Assembly: GCA_964036665.1 (NCBI GenBank)
Contig: OZ038527.1
Coordinates: forward strand, 13,051,835-13,115,834
DNA from: Gordius sp. MW1
Lineage: Eukaryota; Nematomorpha; Gordioida; Gordea; Gordiidae
Direction of reading: 5' to 3'
Length of the DNA stretch: 64,000 nt
This document shows, one piece after another, positions 48,677 to 62,900 of this stretch (positions are counted from its first letter, which is position 1; every line of letters starts with the position of its first letter). The notes below the pieces were generated by a model. It was not told the origin of the DNA. It worked only from the letters and a program-made list of their open reading frames with translations, and made no database searches. A program made the translations under genes and the position numbers.

Positions 48677-51600
48677 GAGAGAAATTAAAATTTTTGAGTT
48701 GCGTTTAGATTGTTTCAATATCGCTTTTTAAGCGTGTCTCTAGTTTTTGTGAAACAAGCTCTATGCGATCGTGATTTAAAGTTAATAATTTTTGATGAAT
48801 GATCAAAAAAAATTTTTTTCACGGAATTCACCTCTGATATCGAAAATTTTCACGAGTGGTATATGGTTGAACAAAAAAGTTGAAAAAATTTTGAGGTCAA
48901 AATAAAATTTTTTTTTCATATTCTCTTGAAAGCTGGCTGAAAAAATCTTTAAAAGTTCGTAAATATTCTTAGAATTATATCCTTGTTAGGATCTCGATAA
49001 GAATTTTTGCACGGGGGGAAGTTTTAGATTGAGAGAAATTAAAATTTTCGTGTTGCGTTTAGATTGTTTCAATATCGCTTTTTAAGCGTGTCTCTAGTTT
49101 TTGTGAAACAAGCTCTATGCGATCGTGATTTAAAGTTAATAATTTTTGATGAATGATCAAAAAAAAATTTTTTCACGGAATTCACCTCTGATATCGAAAA
49201 TTTTCATGAATGGTATATGGTTGAACAAAAAAGTTAAAACAATTTTGAGGTCAAAAAAAAATTTATTTTCATATTCTTTCGAAAGGGGGCTGAAAAAATC
49301 TTTAAAAATTCGTAAATATTCTTAGAATTATATCCTTGTTAGGATCTCGATAAGAATTTTTTCACGGGGGGAAGTTTTAGATTGAGAGAAATTAAAATTT
49401 TCGTGTTGCGTTTAGATTGTTTCAATATCGCTTTTTAAGCGTGTCTCTAGTTTTTGTGAAACAAGCTCTATGCGATCGTGATTTAAAGTTAATAGTTTTT
49501 GATGAGTCTTCAAAAAAAATTTTTTTCAAGGAATTCACCTCTGATATCGAAAATTTTCATGGGGGGTATATGGTCAAATAAAAAAGTTGAAAAAATTTTG
49601 AGGTCGAAAAAATATTTTTTTTCATATTCTTTTGGAAGGGGGCTGAAAAAATCTTAAAAAGTTCGTAAATATTCTTAGAATAATATCCTTGTTAGGATCT
49701 CGATAAGAATTTTTTCACGGGGGGAAGTTTTAGATTGAGAGAAATTAAAATTTTCGTGTTGCGTTTAGATTGTTTCAATATCGCTTTTTAAGCGTGTCTC
49801 TAGTTTTTGTGAAACAAGCTCTATGCGATCGTGATTTAAAGTTAATAATTTTTGATGAATGATCAAAAAAAATTTTTTTCACGGAATTCACCTCTGATAT
49901 CGAAAATTTTCAGTTGAACAAAAAAGTTGAAAAAATTTTGAGGTCCCAAAAAAAATTTCTTTCATATTCTTTCGAAAGGGGGCTGAAAAAATCTTTAAAA
50001 GTTCGTAAATATTCTTAGAATTATATCCTTGTTAGGATCTCTATAAGAATTTTTTCACGTGGGGAAGTTTTAGATTGAGAGAAATTAAAATTTTGGTGTT
50101 GCGTTTAGATTGTTTCAATATCGCTTTTTAAGCGTGTCTCTAGTTTTTGTGAAACAAGCTCTATGCGATCGTGATTTAAAGTTAATAATTTTTGATGAGT
50201 CTTCAAAAAAAAATTTTTTCAAGGAATTCACCTCTGATATCGAAAATTTTCATGGGGGTATATGGTCAAATAAAAAAGTTGAAAAAATTTTGATGTCGAA
50301 AAAAATATTTTTTTTCATATTCTTTTGGAAGGGGGCTGAAAAAATCTTTAAAAGTTCGTAAATATTCTTAGAATTATGTCCTTGTTAGGATCTCGATAAG
50401 AATTTTTGCACGGGGGGAAGTTTTAGATTGAGAGAAATTAAGATTTTCGTGTTGCGTTTAGATTGTTTCAATATGGCTTTTTAAGCGTGTCTCTAGTTTT
50501 TGTGAAACAAGCTCTATGCGATCGTGATTTAAAGTTAATAATTTTTGATGAATGATCAAAAAAATTTTTTTTCACGGAATTCACCTCTGATATCGAAAAT
50601 TTTCATGAGTGGTATATGGTTGAACAAAAAAGTTGAAACAATTTTGAGGTCAAGGAAAAAATTTTTTTTCATATTCTTTCGAAAGGGGGCTGAAAAAATC
50701 TTTAAAAGTTCGTAAATATTCTTAGAATTATATCCTTGTTAGGATCTCGATAAGAATTTTTTCACGGGGGTTTTAGATTGAGAGAAATTAAAATTTTCGT
50801 GTTGCGTTTAGATTGTTTCAATATCGCTTTTTAAGCGTGTCTCTAGTTTTTGTGAAACAAGCTCTATGCGATCGTGATTTAAAGTTAATAGTTTTTGATG
50901 AGTCTTCAAAAAAAAATTTTTTCAAGGAATTCACCTCTGATATCGAAAATTTTCATGGGGGGTATATGGTCAAATAAAAAAGTTTAAAAAATTTTTAGGT
51001 CGAAAAAAATATTTTTTTTCATATTCTTTTGAAAGGGGGCTGAAAAAAATCTTTAAAATTTAGTAAATATTCTTAGCATTATGTCCTTGTTAGGATCTCG
51101 ATAAGAATTTTTTCACGTGGGGAAGTTTTAGATTGAGAGAAATTAAAATTTTCGTGTTGCGTTTAGATTGTTTCAATATCGCTTTTTAAGCGTGTCTCTA
51201 GTTTTTGTGAAACAAGCTCTATGCGATCGTGATTTAAAGTCAATAGTTTTTGATGAGTCTTCAAAAAAAATTTTTTTCAAGTAATTCACCTCTGATATCG
51301 AAAATTTTCATGGGGGGTATATGGTCAAATAAAAAAGTTGAAAAAATTTTGAGGTCGAAAAAAATATTTTTTTTCATATTCTTTTGGAAGGGGGCTAAAA
51401 AAATCCTAAAAAGTTCGTAAATATTCTTAGAATAATATCCTTGTTAGGATCTCGATAAGAATTATGGCACGGGGGGAAGTTTTAGATTGAGAGAAATTAA
51501 AATTTTCGTGTTGCGTTTAGATTGTTTCAATATCGCTTTTTAAGCGTGTCTCTAGTTTTTGTGAAACAAGCTCTATGCGATCGTGATTTAAAGTTAATAA

Positions 51601-52567
51601 TTTTTGATGAATGATCAAAAAAATTTTTTTTCACGGAATTCACCTCTGATATCGAAAATTTTTAGTTGAACAAAAAAGTTGAAAAAATTTTGAGATCCCA
51701 AAAAAAATTTCTTTCATATTCTCTTGAAAGGGGGCTGAAAAAATCTTTAAAAGTTCGTAAATATTCTTAGAATTATATCCTTGTTAGGATCTCGATAAGA
51801 ATTTTTGCACGGGGGGAAGTTTTAGATTGAGAGAAATTAAAATTTTCGTGTTGCGTTTAGATTGTTTCAATATCGCTTTTTAAGCGTGTCTCTAGTTTTT
51901 GTGAAACAAGCTCTATGCGATCGTGATTTAAAGTTAATAATTTTTGATGAATGATCAAAAAAAAATTTTTTCACGGAATTCACCTCTGATATCGAAAATT
52001 TTCATGAATGGTATATGGTTGAACAAAAAAGTTAAAACAATTTTGAGGTCAAAAAAAAATTTATTTTCATATTCTTTCGAAAGGGGGCTGAAAAAATCTT
52101 TAAAAATTCGTAAATATTCTTAGAATTATATCCTTGTTAGGATCTCGATAAGAATTTTTTCACGGGGGGAAGTTTTAGATTGAGAGAAATTAAAATTTTC
52201 GTGTTGCGTTTAGATTGTTTCAATATCGCTTTTTAAGCGTGTCTCTAGTTTTTGTGAAACAAGCTCTATGCGATCGTGATTTAAAGTTAATAGTTTTTGA
52301 TGAGTCTTCAAAAAAAATTTTTTTCAAGGAATTCACCTCTGATATCGAAAATTTTCATGGGGGGTATATGGTCAAATAAAAAAGTTGAAAAAATTTTGAG
52401 GTCGAAAAAATATTTTTTTTCATATTCTTTTGGAAGGGGGCTGAAAAAATCTTAAAAAGTTCGTAAATATTCTTAGAATAATATCCTTGTTAGGATCTCG
52501 ATAAGAATTTTTTCACGGGGGGAAGTTTTAGATTGAGAGAAATTAAAATTTTCGTGTTGCGTTTAGA

Positions 52568-55500
52568 TTGTTTCAATATCGCTTTTTAAGCGTGTCTCCA
52601 GTTTTTGTGAAACAAGCTCTATGCGATCGTTATTTAAAGTTAATAATTTTTGATGAATCTTCAAAAAAAATTTTTTTCAAGGAATTCACCTCTGATATCG
52701 AAAATTTTCATGAGGGGTATATGGTCAAATAAAAAAGTTGAAAAAATTTTGAGGTCGAAAAAAATATTTTTTTTCATATTCTTTTGCAAGGAGGCTGAAA
52801 AAATCTTTAAAAGTTCGTAAATATTCTTAGAATTATATCCTTGTTAGGATCTCTATAAGAATTTTTGCACGGGTGGAAGTTTTAGATTGAGAGAAATTAA
52901 AATTTTCGTGTTGCGTTTAGATTGTTTTGTTTCAATATCGCTTTTTAAGCGTGTCTCTAGTTTTTGTGATACAAGCTCTATGCGATCGTGATTTAAAGTT
53001 AATAATTCTTGATGAATGATCAAAAAAAAATTTTTCACGGAATTCACCTCTGATATCGAAAATTTTTATGAGTGGGATATGGTTGAACAAAAAAGTTGAA
53101 AAAATTTTGAGGTCGAAAAAAATATTTTTTTTCATATTCTTTTGAAAGGGGGCTGAAAAAATCTTTGAAAATTAGTAAATATTCTTAGCATTATGTCCTT
53201 GTTAGGATCTCGATAAGAATTTTTTCACGGGGGGAAGTTTTAGATTGAGAGAAATTAAAATTTTCGTGTTGCGTTTAGATTGTTTCAATATCGCTTTTTA
53301 AGCGTGTCTCCAGTTTTGGTGAAACAAGCTCTATGCGATCGTTATTTAAAGTTAATAATTTTTGATGAATCTTCAAAAAAAAATTTTTTCAAGGAATTCA
53401 CCTCTGATATCGAAAATTTTCATGAGGGGTATATGGTCAAATAAAAAGTTGAAAAAATTTTGATGTCGAAAAAATATTTTTTTTCATATTCTTTTGAAAG
53501 GGGGCTGAAAAAATCTTTAAAAGTTCGTAAATATTCTTAGAATTATATCCTTGTTAGGATCTCGATAAGAATTTTTGCACGGGGGGAAGTTTTAGATTGA
53601 GAGAAATTAAAATTTTCGTGTTGCGTTTAGATTGTTTCAATATCGCTTTTTAAGCGTGTCTCTAGTTTTTGTGAAACAAGCTCTATGCGATCGTGATTTA
53701 AAGTTAATAATTTTTGATGAATGATCAAAAAATAATTTTTTCACGGAATTCACCTCTGATATCGAAACTTTTCATGAGTGGTATATGGTTGAACAAAAAA
53801 GTTGAAACAATTTTGAGGTCAAAAAAAAAAATTTTTTTCATATTCTTTCGAAAGGGGGCTGAAAAAATCTTTAAAAGTTTGTAAATATTCTTAGAATTAT
53901 ATCCTTGTTAGGATCTCGATAAGAATTTTTTCACGGGGGGAAGTTTTAGATTGAGAGAAATTAAAATTTTCGTGTTGCGTTTAGATTGTTTCAATATCGC
54001 TTTTTAAGCGTGTCTCTTGTTTTTGTGAAACAAGTATGCGATCGTGATTTAAAGTTAATAGTTTTTGATGAGTCTTCAAAAAAATTTTTTTTCAAGGAAT
54101 TCACCTCTGATATTGAAAATTTTGATGGGGGGTATATGGTCAAATAAAAAAGTTGAAAAAATTTTGAGGTCGAAAAAAATATTTTTTTTCATATTCTTTT
54201 GGAAGGAGGCTGAAAAAATCTTTAAAAGTTCGTAAATATTCTTAGAATTATATCCTTGTTAGGATCTCTATAAGAATTTTTGCACGGGGGGAAGTTTTAG
54301 ATTGAGAGAAATTAAAATTTTCGTGTTGCGTTTAGATTGTTTCAATATCGCTTTTTAAGCGTATCTCTAGTTTTTGTGAAACAAGCTCTATGCGATCGTG
54401 ATTTAAAGTTAATAATTTTTGATGAATGATCAAAAAAAATTTTTCACGGAATTCACCTCTGATATCGAAAATTTTCATGAGTGGTATATGGTTGAACAAA
54501 AAAGTTAAAAAAATTTAAAGTTAAAAAAAAAATATTTTTTTTCATATTCTTTTGAAAGGGGGCTGAAAAAATTTTTAAAAGTTAGTAAATATTCTTAGCA
54601 TTATGTCCTTGTTAGGATCTCGATAAGAATTTTTTCACGGGAAGAAGTTTTAGATTGAGAGAAATTAAAATTTTCGTGTTGCGTTTAGATTGTTTCAATA
54701 TCGCTTTTTAAGCGTGTCTCTAGTTTTTGTGAAACAAGCTCTATGCGATCGTGATTTAAAGTTAATAATTTTTGATGAATGATCGAAAAAAATTATTTTT
54801 CACGGAATTCACCTCTGATATAGAAAAAAATCATGAATGTTATATGGTTGAACAAAAAAGTTGAAAAAATTTTGAGGTCAAAAAAAATTTATTCTTTCGA
54901 AAGGGGGCTTAAAAATTTTTCAAAAGTTCGTAAATATTCTTAGAATTATATCCTTGTTAGGATCTCGATAAGAATTTTTTCACGGGAGGAAGTTTTATAT
55001 TGAGAGAAATTAAAATTTTCGTGTTGCGTTTAGATTGTTTCAATATCGTTTTTTAAGCGTGTCTCTAGTTTTTGTGAAACAAGCTCTATGCGATCGTGAT
55101 TTAAAGTTAATAATTTTTGATGAGTCTTCAAAAAAAGTTGAAAAAATTTTGAGGTCGAAAAAAATATTTTTTTTCATATTCTTTTGAAAGGGGGCTGAAA
55201 AAATCTTTAAAAGTTAGTAAATATTCTTAGCATTATGTCCTTGTTAGGATCTCGATAAGAATTTTTGCACGGGGGGAAGTTTTAGATTGAGAGAAATTAA
55301 AATTTTCGTGTTGCGTTTAGATTGTTTCAATATCGCTTTTTAAGCGTGTCTCTAGTTTTTGTGAAACAAGCTCTATGCGATCGTGATTTAAAGTTAATAA
55401 TTTTTGATGAGTCTTCAAAAAAAGTTGAAAAAATTTTGAGGTCGAAAAAAATATTTTTTTTCATATTCTTTTGAAAGGGGGCTGAAAAAATCTTTAAAAG

Positions 55501-58500
55501 TTAGTAAATATTCTTAGCATTATGTCCTTGTTACTATCTCGATAAGAATTTTTTTACGGGGGGAAGTTTTAGATTGAGAGAAATTAAAATTTTCGAGTTG
55601 CCTTTAGATTGTTTCAATATCGCTTTTTAAGCGTGTCTCTAGTTTTTGTGAAACAAGCTCTATGCGATCGTGATTTAAAGTTAATAATTTTTGATGAATG
55701 ATCAAAAAAAAATTTTTTCACGGAATTCACCTCTGATATCGAAAATTTTCATGAGTGGTATATGGTTGAACAAAAAAGTTGAAAAAATTTTGAGGTCAAA
55801 ATAAAATTTTTTTTTCATATTCTCTTGAAAGGGGGCTGAAAAAATCTTTAAAAGTTCGTAAATATTCTTAGAATTATATCCTTGTTAGGATCTCGATAAG
55901 AATTTTTGCACGGGGGGAAGTTTTAGATTGAGAGAAATTAAAATTTTTGAGTTGCGTTTAGATTGTTTCAATATCGCTTTTTAAGCGTGTCTCTAGTTTT
56001 TGTGAAACAAGCTCTATGCGATCGTGATTTAAAGTTAATAATTTTTGATGAATGATCAAAAAAAATTTTTTTCACGGAATTCACCTCTGATATCGAAAAT
56101 TTTCACGAGTGGTATATGGTTGAACAAAAAAGTTGAAAAAATTTTGAGGTCAAAATAAAATTTTTTTTTCATATTCTCTTGAAAGCTGGCTGAAAAAATC
56201 TTTAAAAGTTCGTAAATATTCTTAGAATTATATCCTTGTTAGGATCTCGATAAGAATTTTTGCACGGGGGGAAGTTTTAGATTGAGAGAAATTAAAATTT
56301 TCGTGTTGCGTTTAGATTGTTTCAATATCGCTTTTTAAGCGTGTCTCTAGTTTTTGTGAAACAAGCTCTATGCGATCGTGATTTAAAGTTAATAATTTTT
56401 GATGAATGATCAAAAAAAAATTTTTTCACGGAATTCACCTCTGATATCGAAAATTTTCATGAATGGTATATGGTTGAACAAAAAAGTTAAAACAATTTTG
56501 AGGTCAAAAAAAAATTTATTTTCATATTCTTTCGAAAGGGGGCTGAAAAAATCTTTAAAAATTCGTAAATATTCTTAGAATTATATCCTTGTTAGGATCT
56601 CGATAAGAATTTTTTCACGGGGGGAAGTTTTAGATTGAGAGAAATTAAAATTTTCGTGTTGCGTTTAGATTGTTTCAATATCGCTTTTTAAGCGTGTCTC
56701 TAGTTTTTGTGAAACAAGCTCTATGCGATCGTGATTTAAAGTTAATAGTTTTTGATGAGTCTTCAAAAAAAATTTTTTTCAAGGAATTCACCTCTGATAT
56801 CGAAAATTTTCATGGGGGGTATATGGTCAAATAAAAAAGTTGAAAAAATTTTGAGGTCGAAAAAATATTTTTTTTCATATTCTTTTGGAAGGGGGCTGAA
56901 AAAATCTTAAAAAGTTCGTAAATATTCTTAGAATAATATCCTTGTTAGGATCTCGATAAGAATTTTTTCACGGGGGGAAGTTTTAGATTGAGAGAAATTA
57001 AAATTTTCGTGTTGCGTTTAGATTGTTTCAATATCGCTTTTTAAGCGTGTCTCTAGTTTTTGTGAAACAAGCTCTATGCGATCGTGATTTAAAGTTAATA
57101 ATTTTTGATGAATGATCAAAAAAAATTTTTTTCACGGAATTCACCTCTGATATCGAAAATTTTCAGTTGAACAAAAAAGTTGAAAAAATTTTGAGGTCCC
57201 AAAAAAAATTTCTTTCATATTCTTTCGAAAGGGGGCTGAAAAAATCTTTAAAAGTTCGTAAATATTCTTAGAATTATATCCTTGTTAGGATCTCTATAAG
57301 AATTTTTTCACGTGGGGAAGTTTTAGATTGAGAGAAATTAAAATTTTGGTGTTGCGTTTAGATTGTTTCAATATCGCTTTTTAAGCGTGTCTCTAGTTTT
57401 TGTGAAACAAGCTCTATGCGATCGTGATTTAAAGTTAATAATTTTTGATGAGTCTTCAAAAAAAAATTTTTTCAAGGAATTCACCTCTGATATCGAAAAT
57501 TTTCATGGGGGTATATGGTCAAATAAAAAAGTTGAAAAAATTTTGAGGTCGAAAAAAATATTTTTTTTCATATTCTTTTGGAAGGGGGCTGAAAAAATCT
57601 TTAAAAGTTCGTAAATATTCTTAGAATTATGTCCTTGTTAGGATCTCGATAAGAATTTTTGCACGGGGGGAAGTTTTAGATTGAGAGAAATTAAAATTTT
57701 CGTGTTGCGTTTAGATTGTTTCAATATGGCTTTTTAAGCGTGTCTCTAGTTTTTGTGAAACAAGCACTATGCGATCGTGATTTAAAGTTAATAATTTTTG
57801 ATGAATGATCAAAAAAATTTTTTTTCACGGAATTCACCTCTGATATCGAAAATTTTCATGAGTGGTATATGGTTGAACAAAAAAGTTGAAACAATTTTGA
57901 GGTCAAGGAAAAAATTTTTTTTCATATTCTTTCGAAAGGGGGCTGAAAAAATCTTTAAAAGTTCGTAAATATTCTTAGAATTATATCCTTGTTAGGATCT
58001 CGATAAGAATTTTTTCACGGGGGTTTTAGATTGAGAGAAATTAAAATTTTCGTGTTGCGTTTAGATTGTTTCAATATCGCTTTTTAAGCGTGTCTCTAGT
58101 TTTTGTGAAACAAGCTCTATGCGATCGTGATTTAAAGTTAATAGTTTTTGATGAGTCTTCAAAAAAAAATTTTTTCAAGGAATTCACCTCTGATATCGAA
58201 AATTTTCATGGGGGGTATATGGTCAAATAAAAAAGTTTAAAAAATTTTTAGGTCGAAAAAAATATTTTTTTTCATATTCTTTTGAAAGGGGGCTGAAAAA
58301 AATCTTTAAAATTTAGTAAATATTCTTAGCATTATGTCCTTGTTAGGATCTCGATAAGAATTTTTTCACGTGGGGAAGTTTTAGATTGAGAGAAATTAAA
58401 ATTTTCGTGTTGCGTTTAGATTGTTTCAATATCGCTTTTTAAGCGTGTCTCTAGTTTTTGTGAAACAAGCTCTATGCGATCGTGATTTAAAGTCAATAGT

Positions 58501-59820
58501 TTTTGATGAGTCTTCAAAAAAAATTTTTTTCAAGTAATTCACCTCTGATATCGAAAATTTTCATGGGGGGTATATGGTCAAATAAAAAAGTTGAAAAAAT
58601 TTTGAGGTCGAAAAAAATATTTTTTTTCATATTCTTTTGGAAGGGGGCTAAAAAAATCCTAAAAAGTTCGTAAATATTCTTAGAATAATATCCTTGTTAG
58701 GATCTCGATAAGAATTATGGCACGGGGGGAAGTTTTAGATTGAGAGAAATTAAAATTTTCGTGTTGCGTTTAGATTGTTTCAATATCGCTTTTTAAGCGT
58801 GTCTCTAGTTTTTGTGAAACAAGCTCTATGCGATCGTGATTTAAAGTTAATAATTTTTGATGAATGATCAAAAAAATTTTTTTTCACGGAATTCACCTCT
58901 GATATCGAAAATTTTTAGTTGAACAAAAAAGTTGAAAAAATTTTGAGATCCCAAAAAAAATTTCTTTCATATTCTCTTGAAAGGGGGCTGAAAAAATCTT
59001 TAAAAGTTCGTAAATATTCTTAGAATTATATCCTTGTTAGGATCTCGATAAGAATTTTTGCACGGGGGGAAGTTTTAGATTGAGAGAAATTAAAATTTTC
59101 GTGTTGCGTTTAGATTGTTTCAATATCGCTTTTTAAGCGTGTCTCTAGTTTTTGTGAAACAAGCTCTATGCGATCGTGATTTAAAGTTAATAATTTTTGA
59201 TGAATGATCAAAAAAAAATTTTTTCACGGAATTCACCTCTGATATCGAAAATTTTCATGAATGGTATATGGTTGAACAAAAAAGTTAAAACAATTTTGAG
59301 GTCAAAAAAAAATTTATTTTCATATTCTTTCGAAAGGGGGCTGAAAAAATCTTTAAAAATTCGTAAATATTCTTAGAATTATATCCTTGTTAGGATCTCG
59401 ATAAGAATTTTTTCACGGGGGGAAGTTTTAGATTGAGAGAAATTAAAATTTTCGTGTTGCGTTTAGATTGTTTCAATATCGCTTTTTAAGCGTGTCTCTA
59501 GTTTTTGTGAAACAAGCTCTATGCGATCGTGATTTAAAGTTAATAGTTTTTGATGAGTCTTCAAAAAAAATTTTTTTCAAGGAATTCACCTCTGATATCG
59601 AAAATTTTCATGGGGGGTATATGGTCAAATAAAAAAGTTGAAAAAATTTTGAGGTCGAAAAAATATTTTTTTTCATATTCTTTTGGAAGGGGGCTGAAAA
59701 AATCTTAAAAAGTTCGTAAATATTCTTAGAATAATATCCTTGTTAGGATCTCGATAAGAATTTTTTCACGGGGGGAAGTTTTAGATTGAGAGAAATTAAA
59801 ATTTTCGTGTTGCGTTTAGA
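52568..59820 (+). repeat. Second copy of the 7253-bp tandem segmental duplication, without the retrotransposon
   Basis: It aligns with the first copy at the offsets given there and runs uninterrupted through the point of retrotransposon insertion (GATT at 55926-55929). Its left junction joins an 8-mer monomer (ATTGTTTCAATATC) to the CTCCAG variant monomer at 52596. At the right end the corresponding position reads CTCTAG (59849), which marks the end of the duplicated segment. Private differences include GAAACAAGCACTATG at about 57766. Confidence 0.85.
55926..55929. other. Empty insertion site (paralogous copy of the retrotransposon target)
   Basis: The sequence TTTTAGATTGAGAG runs through without interruption. 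Flanks to the left match the element's left flank at offset 11220, and flanks to the right match its right flank at offset 7253, including the TTTTTGAGTTGCG variant that follows. GATT here corresponds to both flanking GATT copies around the element. Confidence 0.85.
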
Positions 59821-59957
59821 TTGTTTCAATATCGCTTTTTAAGCGTGTCTCTAGTTTTTGTGAAACAAGCTCTATGCGATCGTGATTTAAAGTTAATAAT
59901 TTTTGATGAATGATCAAAAAAAATTTTTTTCACGGAATTCACCACTGATATCGAAAA
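57160..59957 (+). repeat. 8-monomer higher-order repeat (2798 bp), representative copy
   Basis: The TTTTCAGTTGAAC/GAGGTCCC marker is at 57160 and 59958. A separate landmark, TTTTCATGAATGG, is at 56454 and 59252, again 2798 bp apart. The same spacing occurs in the first duplicated copy (49201 to 51999). The next step, 59958 to 62405, is only 2447 bp, one monomer shorter, with a changed monomer order near 61.9-62.3 kb. Confidence 0.75.
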
Positions 59958-62900
59958 TTTTCAGTTGAACAAAAAAGTTGAAAAAATTTTGAGGTCCCAA
60001 AAAAAATTTCTTTCATATTCTTTCGAAAGGGGGCTGAAAAAATCTTTAAAAGTTCGTAAATATTCTTAGAATTATATCCTTGTTAGGATCTCTATAAGAA
60101 TTTTTTCACGTGGGGAAGTTTTAGATTGAGAGAAATTAAAATTTTGGTGTTGCGTTTAGATTGTTTCAATATCGCTTTTTAAGCGTGTCTCTAGTTTTTG
60201 TGAAACAAGCTCTATGCGATCGTGATTTAAAGTTAATAATTTTTGATGAGTCTTCAAAAAAAAATTTTTTCAAGGAATTCACCTCTGATATCGAAAATTT
60301 TCATGGGGGGTATATGGTCAAATAAAAAAGTTGAAAAAATTTTGAGGTCGAAAAAAATATTTTTTTTCATATTCTTTTGGAAGGGGGCTGAAAAAATCTT
60401 TAAAAGTTCGTAAATATTCTTAGAATTATGTCCTTGTTAGGATCTCGATAAGAATTTTTGCACGGGGGGAAGTTTTAGATTGAGAGAAATTAAAATTTTC
60501 GTGTTGCGTTTAGATTGTTTCAATATCGCTTTTTAAGCGTGTCTCTAGTTTTTGTGAAACAAGCTCTATGCGATCGTGATTTAAAGTTAATAATTTTTGA
60601 TGAATGATCAAAAAAATTTTTTTTCACGGAATTCACCTCTGATATCGAAAATTTTCATGAGTGGTATATGGTTGAACAAAAAAGTTGAAACAATTTTGAG
60701 GTCAAGGAAAAAATTTTTTTTCATATTCTTTCGAAAGGGGGCTGAAAAAATCTTTAAAAGTTCGTAAATATTCTTAGAATTATATCCTTGTTAGGATCTC
60801 GATAAGAATTTTTTCACGGGGGTTTTAGATTGAGAGAAATTAAAATTTTCGTGTTGCGTTTAGATTGTTTCAATATCGCTTTTTAAGCGTGTCTCTAGTT
60901 TTTGTGAAACAAGCTCTATGCGATCGTGATTTAAAGTTAATAGTTTTTGATGAGTCTTCAAAAAAAAATTTTTTCAAGGAATTCACCTCTGATATCGAAA
61001 ATTTTCATGGGGGGTATATGGTCAAATAAAAAAGTTGAAAAAATTTTTAGGTCGAAAAAAATATTTTTTTTCATATTCTTTTGAAAGGGGGCTGAAAAAA
61101 ATCTTTAAAATTTAGTAAATATTCTTAGCATTATGTCCTTGTTAGGATCTCGATAAGAATTTTTTCACGTGGGGAAGTTTTAGATTGAGAGAAATTAAAA
61201 TTTTCGTGTTGCGTTTAGATTGTTTCAATATCGCTTTTTAAGCGTGTCTCTAGTTTTTGTGAAACAAGCTCTATGCGATCGTGATTTAAAGTCAATAGTT
61301 TTTGATGAGTCTTCAAAAAAAATTTTTTTCAAGTAATTCACCTCTGATATCGAAAATTTTCATGGGGGGTATATGGTCAAATAAAAAAGTTGAAAAAATT
61401 TTGAGGTCGAAAAAAATATTTTTTTTCATATTCTTTTGGAAGGGGGCTAAAAAAATCCTAAAAAGTTCGTAAATATTCTTAGAATAATATCCTTGTTAGG
61501 ATCTCGATAAGAATTATGGCACGGGGGGAAGTTTTAGATTGAGAGAAATTAAAATTTTCGTGTTGCGTTTAGATTGTTTCAATATCGCTTTTTAAGCGTG
61601 TCTCTAGTTTTTGTGAAACAAGCTCTATGCGATCGTGATTTAAAGTTAATAATTTTTGATGAATGATCAAAAAAATTTTTTTTCACGGAATTCACCTCTG
61701 ATATCGAAAATTTTTAGTTGAACAAAAAAGTTGAAAAAATTTTGAGATCCCAAAAAAATTTCTTTCATATTCTCTTGAAAGGGGGCTGAAAAAATCTTTA
61801 AAAGTTCGTAAATATTCTTAGAATTATATCCTTGTTAGGATCTCGATAAGAATTTTGGCACGGGGGGAAGTTTTAGATTGAGAGAAATTAAAATTTTCGA
61901 GTTGCGTTTAGATTGTTTCATTATCGCTTTTTAAGCGTGTCTCTAGTTTTTGTGAAACAAGCTCTATGCGATCGTGATTTAAAGTTAATAGTTTTTGATG
62001 AGTCTTCAAAAAAAAATTTTTTCAAGGAATTCACCTCTGATATCGAAAATTTTCATGGGGGGTATATGGTCAAATAAAAAAGTTGAAAAAATTTTTAGGT
62101 CGAAAAAAATATTTTTTTTCATATTCTTTTGAAAGGGGGCTGAAAAAAATCTTTAAAATTTAGTAAATATTCTTAGCATTATGTCCTTGTTAGGATCTCG
62201 ATAAGAATTTTTTCACGTGGGGAAGTTTTAGATTGAGAGAAATTAAAATTTTCGTGTTGCGTTTAGATTGTTTCAATATCGCTTTTTAAGCGTGTCTCTA
62301 GTTTTTGTGAAACAAGCTCTATGCGATCGTGATTTAAAGTTAATAATTTTTGATGAATGATCAAAAAAAATTTTTTTCACGGAATTCCCCTCTGATATCG
62401 AAAATTTTCAGTTGAACAAAAAAGTTGAAAAAATTTTGAGGTCCCAAAAAAAATTTCTTTCATATTCTTTCGAAAGGGGGCTGAAAAAATCTTTAAAAGT
62501 TCGTAAATATTCTTAGAATTATATCCTTGTTAGGATCTCGATAAGAATTTTTGCACGGGGGGAAGTTTTAGATTGAGAGAAATTAAAATTTTCCTGTTGC
62601 GTTTAGATTGTTTCAATATCGCTTTTTAAGCGTGTCTCTAGTTTTTGTGAAACAAGCTCTATGCGATCGTGATTTAAAGTTAATAATTTTTGATGAATGA
62701 TCAAAAAAATTTTTTTTCACGGAATTCACCTCTGATATCGAAAATTTTCATGAGTGGTATATGGTTGAACAAAAAAGTTGAAACAATTTTGAGGTCAAGG
62801 AAAAATTTTTTTTCATATTCTTTCGAAAGGGGGCTGAAAAAATCTTTAAAAGTTCGTAAATATTCTTAGAATTATATCCTTGTTAGGATCTCGATAAGAA

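Larger units (their letters stand above)
41348..52567 (+). repeat. First copy of 7253-bp tandem segmental duplication, carrying the retrotransposon
   Basis: The left part (41348-44709) matches 52568-55929 at a constant offset of 11220. The right part (48673-52567) matches 55926-59820 at a constant offset of 7253. The 3967-bp difference equals the inserted element (3963 bp) plus its 4-bp target duplication. I saw only a few mismatches, for example CTTCAAAAAAAATT versus CTTCAAAAAAAAAT near 42155/53375 and TTGATGTCG versus TTGAGGTCG near 50290/57543. The left edge is uncertain by tens of bases because it lies in repeat sequence. Confidence 0.85.
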
